Assembly: GCA_021732045.1 (NCBI GenBank)
Contig: JAKFWK010000006.1
Location: 36,013-100,012, forward strand
From: Sulfurimonas sp.
GTDB lineage: Bacteria; Campylobacterota; Campylobacteria; Campylobacterales; Sulfurimonadaceae
DNA: 64,000 nt
Direction: 5' to 3'
Part shown: positions 53,747-63,980 of the stretch, in pieces
How positions within the stretch are numbered: the first letter of the stretch is position 1
Layout of the letters: each line of letters starts with the position of its first letter
Translations under genes and position numbers: made by a program
The notes under the pieces: generated by a model
Database searches by the model: none
What the model was told of the DNA's origin: nothing
Seen by the model: only the letters and a program-made list of their open reading frames with translations

Positions 53747-54384
53747 TAGTGGTGTCCCCCTATTGGAAGTGTTTTTATATTGCTAAAGAGTGTGTGTCCA
53801 TTCTCTCTTACTGATGCAAGAGGGTTAAGTGTAACATTTCCACCTCCTACATAATAGTGATGAGGGTTGGTTCCTTTTTCTGGCTTACGAACTTGAACTC
53901 CACCTTGATGAACTTGAATGTACTTAGAAATATTTGATTTTGGATCTTCTAAATCACCAAAAATATTTGCTTGAACTGGACAAGCAACAACACAAGCAGG
54001 CATCATAGATGAAGCAACTCTATGTGCACAATATGTACATTTATCGGCAGTTTGTGTTTGTGGATCAATATAGATTGCTCCATATGGACACGCCATAACA
54101 CAACCAGCACAACCAATACAGCGCTCTTTGTCGATGTTTACTATACCATTTTCAAGATAATGAAGCGCACTAACTGGGCAAATTCTCTCACATGGAGCAT
54201 TTTCACAGTGATTACATCTAAGCGGAGTAAATGTTCTTTTTGTTTCAGGAAAAGTTCCAACATCTACATATTTTACGCGAAGCCTCCATGTACTAAGTGG
54301 AACTTCATTTTCCACTTTACATGCGATTTCACACCCTTTACATCCCATACATAGATGTAAGTCAACTAGGAAACCCAATTGCAT
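53746..54384 (-). CDS. Iron-sulfur electron-transfer subunit (four 4Fe-4S, PsrB/DmsB type)
   Basis: 212 residues with 16 cysteines in four clusters: CMGCKGCEIAC at the start, CNHCENAPCERIC, CIGCAGCVMACP and CTYCAHRV plus PACVVAC. No TAT signal is visible, so it is exported by hitch-hiking on the catalytic subunit, as in DmsB. It links the NrfD-type anchor and the molybdenum subunit. First gene of the minus-strand operon. Confidence 0.92.
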   Translation of the reverse strand: MQLGFLVDLHLCMGCKGCEIACKVENEVPLSTWRLRVKYVDVGTFPETKRTFTPLRCNHCENAPCERICPVSALHYLENGIVNIDKERCIGCAGCVMACPYGAIYIDPQTQTADKCTYCAHRVASSMMPACVVACPVQANIFGDLEDPKSNISKYIQVHQGGVQVRKPEKGTNPHHYYVGGGNVTLNPLASVRENGHTLFSNIKTLPIGGHH

Positions 54385-54727
54385 ATATTCTCCTTATGCC
54401 CTCTCGATAGGCAAGTGTTAAGATTTATAAATTTAATAAATATTTAAAAAGTATTTCCATCTTTTAATAAAAAAAACTTTTTATATCACAAGTATATTAC
54501 CTATATAAAGCTTAAAATTGTTATAAAAATGTGATAATTTTATTATTTTATCGTTCAAGGCTTAACTGAATATAACTATATAATTTTTTAATTATAAAAT
54601 AGAAAAACTATACAAAGCGAAGAGAGAGTAAATGCTTGATTAAAGGTTGAGCATCTCCCTTTTATATCAAAGAGAGGCATTGGCAGTGTTGCATGCAAAG
54701 TAATCGATGTTAAGTATATTTTACAGC
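54385..54727. other. 343-base non-coding region between the molybdoenzyme operon and hisD
   Basis: AT-rich with no protein-coding frame or RNA gene seen. The promoter of the FeS-subunit operon should be here, but no clear FNR, NarL or other operator could be identified. An imperfect hairpin (GGGAGATGCT with AGCATTTACTCTC on the minus strand, about 54626-54664) lies downstream of hisD and may be its terminator. Confidence 0.5.
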
Positions 54728-56023
54728 TTATTTATTATTAAGTCTAACTCTAACTGATTGTTCATGCGCACTCAATCCCTCAATGCTTGCAATAAGCGCA
54801 CACTCTTCGCCGATTTCATTGATTGCTTTTTGGCTAAAAGAGATAATAGAGCTTTTTTTCATAAAGTTCTCAACTCCAAGTGGAGAGTAGAACTTGGCCG
54901 TTCCTCCAGTTGGGAGAGTATGATTTGGTCCAGCTACATAATCACCAATAGCTTCAGGAGTGTTGTGTCCCAAGAAAATAGCACCAGCGTGCTTGATGGA
55001 TGGCAAAAACTCAAATGGATTATTTGTTGCAACCTCTAAATGTTCCGGTGCAATTTTGTTCATAAGTTCTATCGCTTCTTCCATATTTCTGGTTACTATT
55101 ATAGCACCTCGCTCTTCTATTGATTTTCTAGCAATCACCTCTCTTGGAAGTTTTAGTAGCCAATTTTCTATCTCAATTTTTACGGTATCAGCCAGTTTTT
55201 GTGATGGAGTGATTAGTATGGAACTCGCCATCTCGTCATGTTCAGCCTGAGAAAGTAGATCAATTGCTATATGGTTTGGATTTGCACTATCGTCCGCCAA
55301 TATCCCTATCTCGCTTGGTCCAGCTATCATATCTATATTAACATCTCCAAAAACCATTTTTTTTGCTGTTGCAACAAATATATTTCCTGGTCCAGTAATA
55401 ACATCAACCTTGGGAATTGTCTCTGTTCCATACGCCATAGCAGCGATAGCACTCGCTCCACCAACTTTATAGACTTCGCTTACACCACATAGATGACAAG
55501 CAGCCAACAGTAGTTCATTTGGCTCATTGTCTGGTGTTGGAGTACAAACTATAATCTGCTCAACTCCAGCAACTTGAGCAGGAATAACATTCATCAAAAG
55601 TGATGATGGGTATGCAGCTTTCCCTCCTGGGATATAAAGACCGGCACTATCAACGGGTGTTACTTTCTGCCCTAAAATAGTTCCATTTGACTCCGTATCA
55701 AACCAAGATTGAGGTTTTTGTTTTTGATGATAGCTCTTGATTCTGTCATATGACAAATGCAATGCACTCTTTAGCTTTTCATCTAAATTTTCGTAAGCTT
55801 GGCGCATAGAGTCTGTGCATATTTTCAAATCTTCGTCATTTTTTGGCGTCCAACTATCAAATTTTGCAATATGCCCTTTTAACGCGCTATTCTTGTTCTG
55901 CTTTATCTCATTTATGATACTTCCAACAATGACACTAACATGTGCCATATCCATTTTGCCTCTTTGTAAAAGTTCATCAAATCTAGAACTAAAGTCACTA
56001 TCTTTTGAGTTTATAGATATCAT
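54728..56023 (-). CDS. hisD: Histidinol dehydrogenase
   Basis: 431 residues, typical length. GLYIPGGKAAYPSSLLMN, VDVITGPGNIFVATAKK, GPSEIGILAD, SQAEHDEMA with Zn ligands, and IAPEHLEV are all present. It performs the last two steps of histidine synthesis (histidinol to histidine, NAD+). It overlaps the thioredoxin-fold gene by four bases. Other his genes are outside the window. Confidence 0.95.
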   Translation of the reverse strand: MISINSKDSDFSSRFDELLQRGKMDMAHVSVIVGSIINEIKQNKNSALKGHIAKFDSWTPKNDEDLKICTDSMRQAYENLDEKLKSALHLSYDRIKSYHQKQKPQSWFDTESNGTILGQKVTPVDSAGLYIPGGKAAYPSSLLMNVIPAQVAGVEQIIVCTPTPDNEPNELLLAACHLCGVSEVYKVGGASAIAAMAYGTETIPKVDVITGPGNIFVATAKKMVFGDVNIDMIAGPSEIGILADDSANPNHIAIDLLSQAEHDEMASSILITPSQKLADTVKIEIENWLLKLPREVIARKSIEERGAIIVTRNMEEAIELMNKIAPEHLEVATNNPFEFLPSIKHAGAIFLGHNTPEAIGDYVAGPNHTLPTGGTAKFYSPLGVENFMKKSSIISFSQKAINEIGEECALIASIEGLSAHEQSVRVRLNNK

Positions 56024-56442
56024 TTCTTTTCTTTTTGCTTGCTGTGTTCATCTTTAATAATTTGCAATGCTTTTAAAAAATTATCCGGATCAACAGCCCC
56101 CATCAAAGGCTGATACATCGGAGTCCCGCTTGGAAACAAAAACCAAATAGCAGGAGTTCCTGGCTGCCATAACTCTTTTGGCATATAATCATTTTCATCA
56201 CTATAAGAGATAATAGATACAAAGTTTTTATTTAACTCATCTATAACTTTCTTATCTTTAAAAGTTGTGTTATCTAAAATCACACAATATTTACAAGTGT
56301 GTCTTGAAGAAACAAACAAAATTGGCTTATTTATCTTTTTAGCCTGCTCTACACCGCTATTAAAATCTTTCGCCCACTTAATCTCTGCCGCTGAAGCATT
56401 TATTGCAAACAAAAGCAACATACATATAAAAAATTTACGCAT
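56020..56442 (-). CDS. Exported thioredoxin-fold protein (SoxW/DUF255-like)
   Basis: 140 residues with a signal peptide (MRKFFICMLLLFAINASA). CxxC active site C50-K-Y-C53 in SSRHTCKYCVILDNTTF, then VIDELNKNFVSI and LWQPGTPAIWFLFPSG with the cis-Pro. It is a periplasmic thiol reductase or oxidase of the SoxW or thioredoxin_7 group, which in sulfur oxidisers serves the Sox system. Overlaps aroK by eight bases. Confidence 0.85.
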   Translation of the reverse strand: MRKFFICMLLLFAINASAAEIKWAKDFNSGVEQAKKINKPILFVSSRHTCKYCVILDNTTFKDKKVIDELNKNFVSIISYSDENDYMPKELWQPGTPAIWFLFPSGTPMYQPLMGAVDPDNFLKALQIIKDEHSKQKEKK

Positions 56443-56950
56443 TTTTACCTACCTTTTGGAGAAGTTCTTTGGCGCACTCTAGTGCACATTTTTCAGTCAC
56501 ATCGATAACTATATCAGCCACACTTAAGTACTGAGGCAATCGCTGATCATACAACTCTCTGGCTTTTTTCAAATCCTTAAGAAGCGGTCTCTTTTTAATC
56601 TTACTTTTTGCATTTGGATGATTTTTTATTCGCCCAACTATTTTATCAAATGATGAGTTTAACAAAACAACCGTACCAATATTTTTAAGATTTTCTTGTT
56701 TATAAAATCCGCCACCAGTTGAAATCAGTGTGTTTTTAACACTACTCTCAAGCCAAAGAGAAACTTTTTTTTCTAAATCTCTAAAATATTTTTCACCATC
56801 TTGAGAAAATATTTTTTTTACAGTTTTATTTTCCATACTTTCTATCAAATCGTCAGTATCAACCGCAGTATACTCAGAAAGCTTAACGACTTCTCGCGCA
56901 ACACTACCCTTACCAACACCCATAAATCCGATTAATATAATATTTTTCAA
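56435..56950 (-). CDS. aroK: Shikimate kinase
   Basis: 171 residues. IGFMGVGKGSVARE is the P-loop; note GK-G rather than GK-S/T, with Ser one position later. Shikimate-binding D in VDTDDLIE, R in YFRDLEKKV, STGGGFYKQ and the lid KKRPLLKD are in place. It phosphorylates shikimate in the chorismate pathway. It overlaps both neighbours by four to eight bases. Confidence 0.9.
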   Translation of the reverse strand: MKNIILIGFMGVGKGSVAREVVKLSEYTAVDTDDLIESMENKTVKKIFSQDGEKYFRDLEKKVSLWLESSVKNTLISTGGGFYKQENLKNIGTVVLLNSSFDKIVGRIKNHPNAKSKIKKRPLLKDLKKARELYDQRLPQYLSVADIVIDVTEKCALECAKELLQKVGKNA

Positions 56951-58251
56951 TCTTTACCTTCTGTACTCATCAAAAAAAGACTCATATCAAAATCTGGTTT
57001 TGTCTTGAGTATTTTTATGTATATTAAAATTGGAGAGACAATATTGTACTCTAAAATAAGCATACTAACAATAAAAAGAGCAGCAAATATTGGTAGCAAA
57101 AATGAGATAAAGAACGAAAAAACAAAACCAGCCAAGGATAAAACAAATAAAACAAATTGAATTCTCGTTAATTTCTTATCTATCATTTCATTCATTGTCG
57201 GAATACTCATATAGCCTTTTGCATTAAGATGAAACCAAACAAGAAAAGGGACTATTTTATAAAGCATACCAATCATTATTGAGAGGAGAAATCCACCACC
57301 TATCAGTACAGAAACAATGACTGCGTACTCGCCATTGAAATAATCATCAATAATCCAAGAAAAAGAACCAAAAGCCATAAAGAGAGTAGCACTTTTCCAA
57401 TACCAAATTGTTATATCACTGATTGGGCGGCGGCGAGCATTTAGCTTTAAAAAAACAGCTACAGAAAAAGCCAAGAAAAGAGCTGCTATCCATATCTTTG
57501 CCACAATGCTATACAAATCCAAAAACATATTTAAAATTAGCCACAGCAGTAAACCGGCAGATATAAATCCGACTACTCTACGCATATAAAAAGGCTTAAA
57601 TTTTGGCGCTACATAAAACATCGGTAAAACATGAAATGATACACCAATAATCAATACGCCTGCAAAACCAAATACAGCCCATACACTATGTATATTTGCA
57701 AAAAGTAGATGCATAGATGATAGTTTATGGATTCCGTACCCTGAGAGTAGATAGGCCCCTATAAAAATTACCATAAAAGCAAAAATTAAACTTGTGGTTA
57801 TTGCCCTCGTGCTTGCTGTAGCACTTGCAACACTCTTTAAACTAACCAGCATTGGAACTATCATAACCAAAAATCCACCACTTAAAAACAGGGATGAAAT
57901 TAAAATGATATTTGAGATGTTTTGCAGCAGTCCAAAAATCATAAAGAGTGTGCCAAAGAGTAAAAAAATATATGAAATTTTTGCTATTATACCCACTCTT
58001 TTTACGCTAACACCTGCCAAAACTGGCAACATTTGAGTTAGCGCCCCAAGCATCACAAAACCTAAAAAACCAATCGTAATTGTATGAGTTATGGCGATTG
58101 ACTCTAGTGAAAATCTACTCTTTAACGCTCCAGCATCACTTAAAAATATTAATATTCCAGCAATAACACCGAAAATAGGTGCCGTTAAAAAGAGTCTTGC
58201 CGGTGATGATATTGGTGGTGCTTGGTCTGCTGATAAGCCATTTAAATCCAC
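56947..58251 (-). CDS. Polytopic membrane protein with oxidase-/NnrS-like histidine motifs
   Basis: 434 residues and about 12 membrane segments. ITHTITIGFLGFVMLGALTQ (H56) and NIHSVWAVFGFAGVLIIGVSFHVLPMFY (H188, H207; split) are reminiscent of haem-ligand helices in haem-copper oxidases and NnrS-type proteins, and further histidines sit at 175 and 181. The catalytic HH pair of oxidases is missing. A haem- or metal-binding membrane protein is probable; NO-related function is a guess supported by the adjacent hemerythrin. Overlaps aroK by four bases. Confidence 0.65.
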   Translation of the reverse strand: MDLNGLSADQAPPISSPARLFLTAPIFGVIAGILIFLSDAGALKSRFSLESIAITHTITIGFLGFVMLGALTQMLPVLAGVSVKRVGIIAKISYIFLLFGTLFMIFGLLQNISNIILISSLFLSGGFLVMIVPMLVSLKSVASATASTRAITTSLIFAFMVIFIGAYLLSGYGIHKLSSMHLLFANIHSVWAVFGFAGVLIIGVSFHVLPMFYVAPKFKPFYMRRVVGFISAGLLLWLILNMFLDLYSIVAKIWIAALFLAFSVAVFLKLNARRRPISDITIWYWKSATLFMAFGSFSWIIDDYFNGEYAVIVSVLIGGGFLLSIMIGMLYKIVPFLVWFHLNAKGYMSIPTMNEMIDKKLTRIQFVLFVLSLAGFVFSFFISFLLPIFAALFIVSMLILEYNIVSPILIYIKILKTKPDFDMSLFLMSTEGKD

Positions 58252-58268
58252 TCTAGTATCCCTAAACC

Positions 58269-58709
58269 CTACTCAGCAATCATACACTCCATCATCTCAA
58301 CAATTCTATCCGACTCGGCACTTAGATGTTGTTGTGCCATCGTATAAAGCATCTGTTCCTCTTTCATATTGTGCTGTTGCATTAGAACCATAAGAGTTTC
58401 ACTGTATCCAAAAAATTTATCTCTGTCTTTAGCTTCAATCGCACTGCCCATCTCTTTTAAAAGGTTTCTCATTTGAGAGTGTTCATGTCTCATCATAGCA
58501 GTTGGACCTTGTGTCATCCCTGTTTTTTGTTCAAACTCCATGAACATAACTCTCTCTTCCATCTGAAAGTGTCTCTCAGTTGCCTCAGCAAAAAGCTTAT
58601 ATGCATCTTCCGCACTATCAATAGATTTTGATACAGCATCTTCCATATTTGCAAATAGCTCGTCACAACGGCTATGGTCTGCGCTTAAATACTCTTTTAT
58701 TGAACTCAT
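58269..58709 (-). CDS. Hemerythrin-like domain protein
   Basis: 146 residues from the ATG at 58709 (AAAGGTAC upstream); the longest frame starts 72 bases earlier. The di-iron ligand pattern is present: H12, H47 and E51 (ERHFQMEER), H75/H77 (RHEHSQM), H113 and E117 (QQHNMKEEQ) and H128. Bacterial hemerythrins bind oxygen or NO and often act as sensors or as iron-repair proteins. Encoded 17 bases before the polytopic protein, likely one transcript. Confidence 0.92.
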   Translation of the reverse strand: MSSIKEYLSADHSRCDELFANMEDAVSKSIDSAEDAYKLFAEATERHFQMEERVMFMEFEQKTGMTQGPTAMMRHEHSQMRNLLKEMGSAIEAKDRDKFFGYSETLMVLMQQHNMKEEQMLYTMAQQHLSAESDRIVEMMECMIAE

Positions 58710-58848
58710 TATTTGTACCTTTTTTATAATAATTTGCGTATTATATGAAAATTTGTATAAATATAAATTAGCCAAAATCAATATTCTATAATTTGTTATT
58801 TAAACATCTTTTTACTATACTTCCATTTTAAATTCAACAGGATAAATT

Positions 58849-60183
58849 ATGAAAAACAAAAGTTACATTACGCTTGGCTTTACTACTGTCATTGTCGCTT
58901 TGGTTTTACTTTTTTCTACAGATATTTTTGCGTCAACAAAAAAAGAGAAAGAAAAAGCAGTAGAACCAAAAAAAGAGCTATCAAGACTTGAAGCTTTTGC
59001 AAAATTTACAAAAGTTATCTCTATTGTTGAGCAGTATGGAGTCGACGAAGTTAGCATTGAAGAGCTTATGAACAAAGCACTAGAAGGAATGATGAGTAAT
59101 CTTGACGCCCACTCAAATTATTTAAAACAAAAAGATTTTAATAATTTAAAGATACAGACAAATGGTGAATTTGGTGGCCTTGGGATAACTGTTGGCATAA
59201 AAGATGGAGCAATAACTGTAATTGCACCTATCGAAGGAACTCCCGCAGACAAAGCGGGCATAAAGTCTGGTGATATTATCTTAAAAATAAACAATGTTTC
59301 AACTCTAAGTATGACTATTGATGATGCCGTTTCTATTATGCGTGGCAATATTGGCGAACCGATTGACTTAACAATAGTAAGAGATGGGGAAAGAAAACCT
59401 ATTGAGATAAAAATTATAAGAGGAAATATAACAATTGAATCAGTCTATGACAAATCAATTGGTAACGATATTCAGTACATAAGAGTAACAAGCTTTGATA
59501 AAAAAGTTGTTAGTGATGTAACAAAAGCTATTAAAAAAAGAAAAGCTACAACAAAGGGCATAATTCTAGATCTTAGAAATAACCCTGGTGGACTGCTTGA
59601 CCAAGCTGTTGGGCTTGTCGATATTTTTGTAAGCGAGGGAGATATTGTTTCACAAAAAGGTCGCAAAAAGGCAGATGATGAGATATACACAGCAAAAGCA
59701 AGCAACACGCTGACAGATGTTCCCTTGGTTGTTCTAATCAATGGAGGAAGCGCAAGTGCAAGTGAGATTGTAAGTGGCTCCCTTCAAGATCATAAAAGAG
59801 CTATTCTTGTTGGGCAAAATACATTTGGGAAAGGTAGCGTGCAGGCTGTTTTACCTATTACAGACAGCGAGGCAATTAAACTAACAATTGCTAGATACTA
59901 TCTCCCTAGTGGGCGAACAATTCAAGCAGTTGGTGTAAAACCAGATATAAATGTTACTGCAGGGGAAGTTCAAGTAAACAAAAATGATTACTCACTAAAA
60001 GAGTCTGACTTGAAAAAACACTTAAAAGAAGAGCTAGAGAAAGTTGACTCCATAAAAGAACAAGCAAAAGAACTAAAAGAGGACCAGAAAACTGTTATAA
60101 CAGACGAGATAATAAATAAAGATATTCAGCTCAAAGAGGGCATTGATATCATAAAAGCTTTAGTTATTGTAAAAGGAAAATAG
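58849..60183 (+). CDS. ctpA: Carboxyl-terminal processing protease CtpA (S41 family)
   Basis: 444 residues with an N-terminal membrane helix or signal (about 10-25). PDZ domain at about 98-185 ([19 protein letters not shown]), catalytic S303 in [11 protein letters not shown] and K328 in FGKGSVQAV. It degrades or trims periplasmic proteins. First gene of the plus-strand pur cluster. Confidence 0.93.
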   Translation: MKNKSYITLGFTTVIVALVLLFSTDIFASTKKEKEKAVEPKKELSRLEAFAKFTKVISIVEQYGVDEVSIEELMNKALEGMMSNLDAHSNYLKQKDFNNLKIQTNGEFGGLGITVGIKDGAITVIAPIEGTPADKAGIKSGDIILKINNVSTLSMTIDDAVSIMRGNIGEPIDLTIVRDGERKPIEIKIIRGNITIESVYDKSIGNDIQYIRVTSFDKKVVSDVTKAIKKRKATTKGIILDLRNNPGGLLDQAVGLVDIFVSEGDIVSQKGRKKADDEIYTAKASNTLTDVPLVVLINGGSASASEIVSGSLQDHKRAILVGQNTFGKGSVQAVLPITDSEAIKLTIARYYLPSGRTIQAVGVKPDINVTAGEVQVNKNDYSLKESDLKKHLKEELEKVDSIKEQAKELKEDQKTVITDEIINKDIQLKEGIDIIKALVIVKGK

Positions 60184-60185
60184 AG

Positions 60186-60899
60186 ATGCAAAAAAGAGAG
60201 TTACTTTACGAGGGAAAAGCAAAAAAACTATACCTAACTGACGATGAGAATCTGGTAATTTCAGAATTTAAAGACGATTTGACTGCATTTAATGGTGAAA
60301 AAAAGTCTAGCGAGGCTGGAAAAGGTGCGCTTAACAATAAAATTTCTACTGAGCTATTTAAACTACTAGAGGCAAGTGGGATTAAAACCCATTTTGTTAA
60401 GATGCTAGATGATAATCATATGCTACATAAAAAAGTTGATGTCATCTTAATAGAAGTCATAGTTCGCAATGTCGCAACTGGAAGCTTGAGCCGAAATCTA
60501 GGCATCAAAGAGGGAACAATTCTTCCTTTTACGCTCGTTGAGTTTGACTATAAAAATGATGCGCTTGGAGATCCAAAGTTAAATGATCAACATGCCTTAA
60601 TTTTAGGATTAGTTAAATACCAAGATGAACTTGATAAACTTCGTCGTATGGCAAGAGAGATTAATGACATTCTGCATCCATATTTTGCAACAAAAGGATT
60701 AAATCTTATTGATTTCAAGCTAGAATTTGGAAAAGATAGAGACGGAAACATCATACTTGTTGATGAGATTAGCCCAGATAATTGTCGTTTTTGGGATAGT
60801 GTTAGTGGTGAGAAGATGGATAAGGATAGATTCAGACAAGGTCTTGGTGGCTTAAAAGTCGCATATGAAGAAGTTTTAAATAGAATATTAGGAAAATAA
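60186..60899 (+). CDS. purC: Phosphoribosylaminoimidazole-succinocarboxamide synthase
   Basis: 237 residues. [38 protein letters not shown] and [12 protein letters not shown] are diagnostic. It joins CAIR and aspartate in step eight of purine synthesis. Two bases after ctpA, three before purS. Confidence 0.97.
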   Translation: MQKRELLYEGKAKKLYLTDDENLVISEFKDDLTAFNGEKKSSEAGKGALNNKISTELFKLLEASGIKTHFVKMLDDNHMLHKKVDVILIEVIVRNVATGSLSRNLGIKEGTILPFTLVEFDYKNDALGDPKLNDQHALILGLVKYQDELDKLRRMAREINDILHPYFATKGLNLIDFKLEFGKDRDGNIILVDEISPDNCRFWDSVSGEKMDKDRFRQGLGGLKVAYEEVLNRILGK

Positions 60900-60902
60900 C
60901 CA

Positions 60903-61145
60903 ATGAAAATAGTTGTAAATGTATCTTTAAAAAATGGCGTTTTAGATTCTCAAGGTAAAGCAGTGCATCATGCACTAAACTCTATCGGTTTTAACAATGT
61001 TGACAATGTTCGTGTGGGCAAGCAGATAATTTTTGATTTAAATGAAAATAATGAGGCAAAAGCAAAAAGTGATGTTACTAAGATGTGTGAGGATCTTTTA
61101 GCAAACACTGTAATTGAAGACTACTCAATTGAGATAGTTAAATGA
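60903..61145 (+). CDS. purS: Phosphoribosylformylglycinamidine synthase subunit PurS
   Basis: 80 residues, dimeric small subunit. KNGVLDSQGKAVHHALNSIGF and VGKQIIFDL match the family. It bridges PurQ and PurL. Overlaps purQ by four bases. Confidence 0.95.
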   Translation: MKIVVNVSLKNGVLDSQGKAVHHALNSIGFNNVDNVRVGKQIIFDLNENNEAKAKSDVTKMCEDLLANTVIEDYSIEIVK

Positions 61146-61816
61146 AAGTAACAATTCTACAATTTCCAGGCACAAACTGCGAATATGACACAAAGTCTGC
61201 TTTTGAGTCTCTTGGTGCAACTACTGAAATATTGTGGCATAAATCAGATGAGATTCCAACTGATACAAACTTGCTAGTAGTTGCAGGTGGATTTAGCTAT
61301 GGAGATTATCTAAGAAGTGGTGCAATCGCTACTTTTAGCCCAGTTATGCAAGCTGTTATAAAGTATGCCAACGGTGGCGGCAAAGTTTTGGGCATCTGTA
61401 ACGGTTTTCAAGTTTTAGCAGAGTCTGGTTTGCTCCCTGGTGCACTTATGAGAAATAGTGGTTTACACTTTTTATCAAAGCATCACCACTTAAAAGTAGT
61501 GGACAACGACAATACATTTCTTAAAGAGCTAGCTAATGACGATGTTATAAATCTTCCTATTGCTCACCATGATGGTAACTATTTTATAGACAACAAAGGG
61601 CTTAAAGAGCTTTACGCAAATAATCAAGTTCTTTTAAAATACACCGATAAAGATGGCAATATCTCAAATCCAAACGGAAGCATTGACTCGATTGCTGGAG
61701 TTTGTAACAAAGAAAAAAATGTATTTGGACTTATGCCACACCCAGAGAGAGCAATGGAATTGTTGCTTGGAAGTGATGATGGAATCAAAATGTTACGAGG
61801 ATTTTTAAACGCGTGA
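61142..61816 (+). CDS. purQ: Phosphoribosylformylglycinamidine synthase subunit PurQ (glutaminase)
   Basis: 224 residues. Class I glutamine amidotransferase with catalytic Cys in LGICNGFQ and His/Glu in MPHPERAME. It supplies ammonia to PurL. Overlaps the next gene by four bases (GTGA). Confidence 0.96.
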   Translation: MKVTILQFPGTNCEYDTKSAFESLGATTEILWHKSDEIPTDTNLLVVAGGFSYGDYLRSGAIATFSPVMQAVIKYANGGGKVLGICNGFQVLAESGLLPGALMRNSGLHFLSKHHHLKVVDNDNTFLKELANDDVINLPIAHHDGNYFIDNKGLKELYANNQVLLKYTDKDGNISNPNGSIDSIAGVCNKEKNVFGLMPHPERAMELLLGSDDGIKMLRGFLNA

Positions 61817-62949
61817 AAAAAATAGTACTAATATGGCTATTTTTATTCTCAGCTCTTTTTGCAATCTCAGACACTGAATCAAACGCTGATTTAACTAGTT
61901 CTCAAAGTGATATAGCAACCACTTTAAATAAAGAAGAATCATCACTAGAGCAGGCTATCACATTAGAGTATAAGAAGATTCCTTCAAGAGCTTTAAAGGG
62001 TGAAATAATAAGAGTTACGGTGAAGGCCCTACCTTTAGTTGATGATTTCACAAATATAACATACGAAATAACTGGCTCTATTGGAGTAAAGCTCTTAAGT
62101 AAAACTCCAACAAGAGAAGTTGAGGCAAAAAATCACTATGACACCTTTTATTTTCTTGTCACAGATACTAACGCAAGGTTACCGGATTTTGAAGCTTCAC
62201 TTTTGAGTAGTGGCGACAAAGAGTACAAGAAAACAACTCTCTTTGGTGAAGAGTTAGATGTTATTGCGTTAAATCCAAAAAAAGATTTTGCAAATATTGT
62301 TGCTGACTCTTTTGAGATATCTAGCTATAAAACAACAAGCTACGATGCTTTACATAATATTGTTGTTTTTATTGCTGCGGCACAAAATTGTTATATTTCT
62401 TCATTCAAGCTCAAGGATGTTTTTAAGCAGGGTGTTGAGTCTATCACAGAGTCTAATATTGACTCTAAGATAACATATTATGCCATTATTGACAAAAGTA
62501 TTGATAATTTTTCATTTTCATATTTTAACTTAGTGCAAAATAAATTTGTTCAAATTGATATCCCAATAGTCGTAAATGATGATAGTGTCACAACACAGAG
62601 TGATCTACAGCCAATAGATCACTCGCATGAGCAGCTAAAAATGAGCCTAGCTACTATTGTTGCACTAATCATATTTTTTGTCGTCATATGGAAGAAAAAA
62701 CCTAAGTATCTCGTTTTAATACTTATCCCAATTATCTATATTGCTCTTCTGGCAGTTCCGTCGAAAGATGTGTGTATCAAGAAAGGCTCTAAGGTTTATC
62801 TTCTGCCAATAAATAATGGCACCATATTTGAAACAACAGACGAAGAGTATAATCTTTCAAAAGAGGGTCAGACAAAGAATTGGACAAAGATACAGCTAAA
62901 TAATAAAAAAATTGGTTGGGTTAAAGATGAAGATATTTGCAAGAATTAG
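61813..62949 (+). CDS. Membrane protein with periplasmic beta domain and C-terminal SH3-like domain, unknown function
   Basis: 378 residues from a GTG start. Signal peptide, a periplasmic beta region (about 50-265, resembling BatD/Ig-like), two hydrophobic segments (about 275-313) and a C-terminal SH3-type domain ([36 protein letters not shown]). No assigned family. The SH3 part would lie in the periplasm and could bind peptidoglycan or protein. Overlaps plsC by 23 bases. Confidence 0.75.
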   Translation: MKKIVLIWLFLFSALFAISDTESNADLTSSQSDIATTLNKEESSLEQAITLEYKKIPSRALKGEIIRVTVKALPLVDDFTNITYEITGSIGVKLLSKTPTREVEAKNHYDTFYFLVTDTNARLPDFEASLLSSGDKEYKKTTLFGEELDVIALNPKKDFANIVADSFEISSYKTTSYDALHNIVVFIAAAQNCYISSFKLKDVFKQGVESITESNIDSKITYYAIIDKSIDNFSFSYFNLVQNKFVQIDIPIVVNDDSVTTQSDLQPIDHSHEQLKMSLATIVALIIFFVVIWKKKPKYLVLILIPIIYIALLAVPSKDVCIKKGSKVYLLPINNGTIFETTDEEYNLSKEGQTKNWTKIQLNNKKIGWVKDEDICKN

Positions 62950-63625
62950 TTGGTTTTTTGCAACAATAATTATATTTTTCTCATTAACATTAATGATTTT
63001 AATATATAAGTTTGTCCCCAGACCATTCGCACCAAAATTTTCTGCTTGGCTTATCAGAACTTTTACACTCTTTTCTACACAAGAAAAAGGTTATGCAGAT
63101 CCTGCTGCAAATATTTTTTTGCTTAATCATCAAAGTGACTTAGATATTGCAATTTTGGAAACAATCACAAAAAAAGATTTGACTTGGGTTGCAAAAAAAG
63201 AGCTTTTTAATCTTCCTTTTTTTGGTTTAGCCCTTAAATTTCCAGAAAATATTGCAGTTGAGAGAGAGAGCAGAACAGCTTTAGTAAAATTACTCAAAGA
63301 TGCAAAAGACAGACTTGACAAAGGTAGAACAATAGCAATTTTTCCGGAAGGCACAAGATCAGCAGCTAGGAAAATGTTAAACTTCAAAAGTGGCGCAAAA
63401 ATAATTGCCGATAAATTTAATCTCCGTGTTCAGCCTATAGTTCTAATAGAAACAGCAAAATGCTACAACATAAAAAAGTTTTATTATAAACCTAGAAAAA
63501 TTAAAGTTATATATCTAGACTCTTTTATAGCGGACAGCAATGATGATCAGTGGTTAAAAAGCTTACGAGAAAAGATGCAAAAGGTTTATGATAATGAGTT
63601 GGCAAACAATCTTAGCCATAGGTAG
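62927..63625 (+). CDS. plsC: 1-acyl-sn-glycerol-3-phosphate acyltransferase
   Basis: 232 residues from the ATG at 62927. One N-terminal helix; acyltransferase motif I NHQSDLD (H68 and D73), motif III FPEGTR, and the terminal PIVLIETAK. It makes phosphatidic acid from lysophosphatidic acid at the inner membrane. Overlaps crcB by 32 bases. Confidence 0.93.
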   Translation: MKIFARISWFFATIIIFFSLTLMILIYKFVPRPFAPKFSAWLIRTFTLFSTQEKGYADPAANIFLLNHQSDLDIAILETITKKDLTWVAKKELFNLPFFGLALKFPENIAVERESRTALVKLLKDAKDRLDKGRTIAIFPEGTRSAARKMLNFKSGAKIIADKFNLRVQPIVLIETAKCYNIKKFYYKPRKIKVIYLDSFIADSNDDQWLKSLREKMQKVYDNELANNLSHR

Positions 63626-63980
63626 TGGCGGTTTTATAGGGGCTATTTTAAGAGTTTATCTAAATGGTGTAATTTCACAAAAAATACCGCATGATTTACC
63701 ATTTGGAACACTCGGAATAAATCTAATAGGTAGTTTTATTATGGGGGTATTAATTGCCTATTTTATGTATACTGAACTATTTTCTATGCACATAAAATCA
63801 TTTTTATCAACAGGCATTCTAGGTGCATTCACAACCTATTCTACTTTTGCGATAGAGAGTTTCTTACTTCTAAACAGTGGCAACTTTGCCCTAGCTATAG
63901 CCAATATTACTCTCAGTGCAATTGGCTCTGTTTTCATGGCAGGTAGCGGTTTTTATATAGCCAAATTTCTTGTAAGATAG
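63594..63980 (+). CDS. crcB: Fluoride ion channel CrcB
   Basis: 128 residues from the ATG at 63594, four membrane helices. GSGGFIGAILRVYLNG at the start, GTLGINLIGSFIMG and GAFTTYSTFAIES are the conserved motifs. It exports F-. Last gene of the window; no fluoride riboswitch precedes it because it is inside the operon. Confidence 0.94.
   Translation: MSWQTILAIGSGGFIGAILRVYLNGVISQKIPHDLPFGTLGINLIGSFIMGVLIAYFMYTELFSMHIKSFLSTGILGAFTTYSTFAIESFLLLNSGNFALAIANITLSAIGSVFMAGSGFYIAKFLVR

Noticed and set aside
63400..63600. Fluoride riboswitch before crcB
   Set aside because: The region is the coding sequence of plsC with a 32-base overlap; no independent leader exists.
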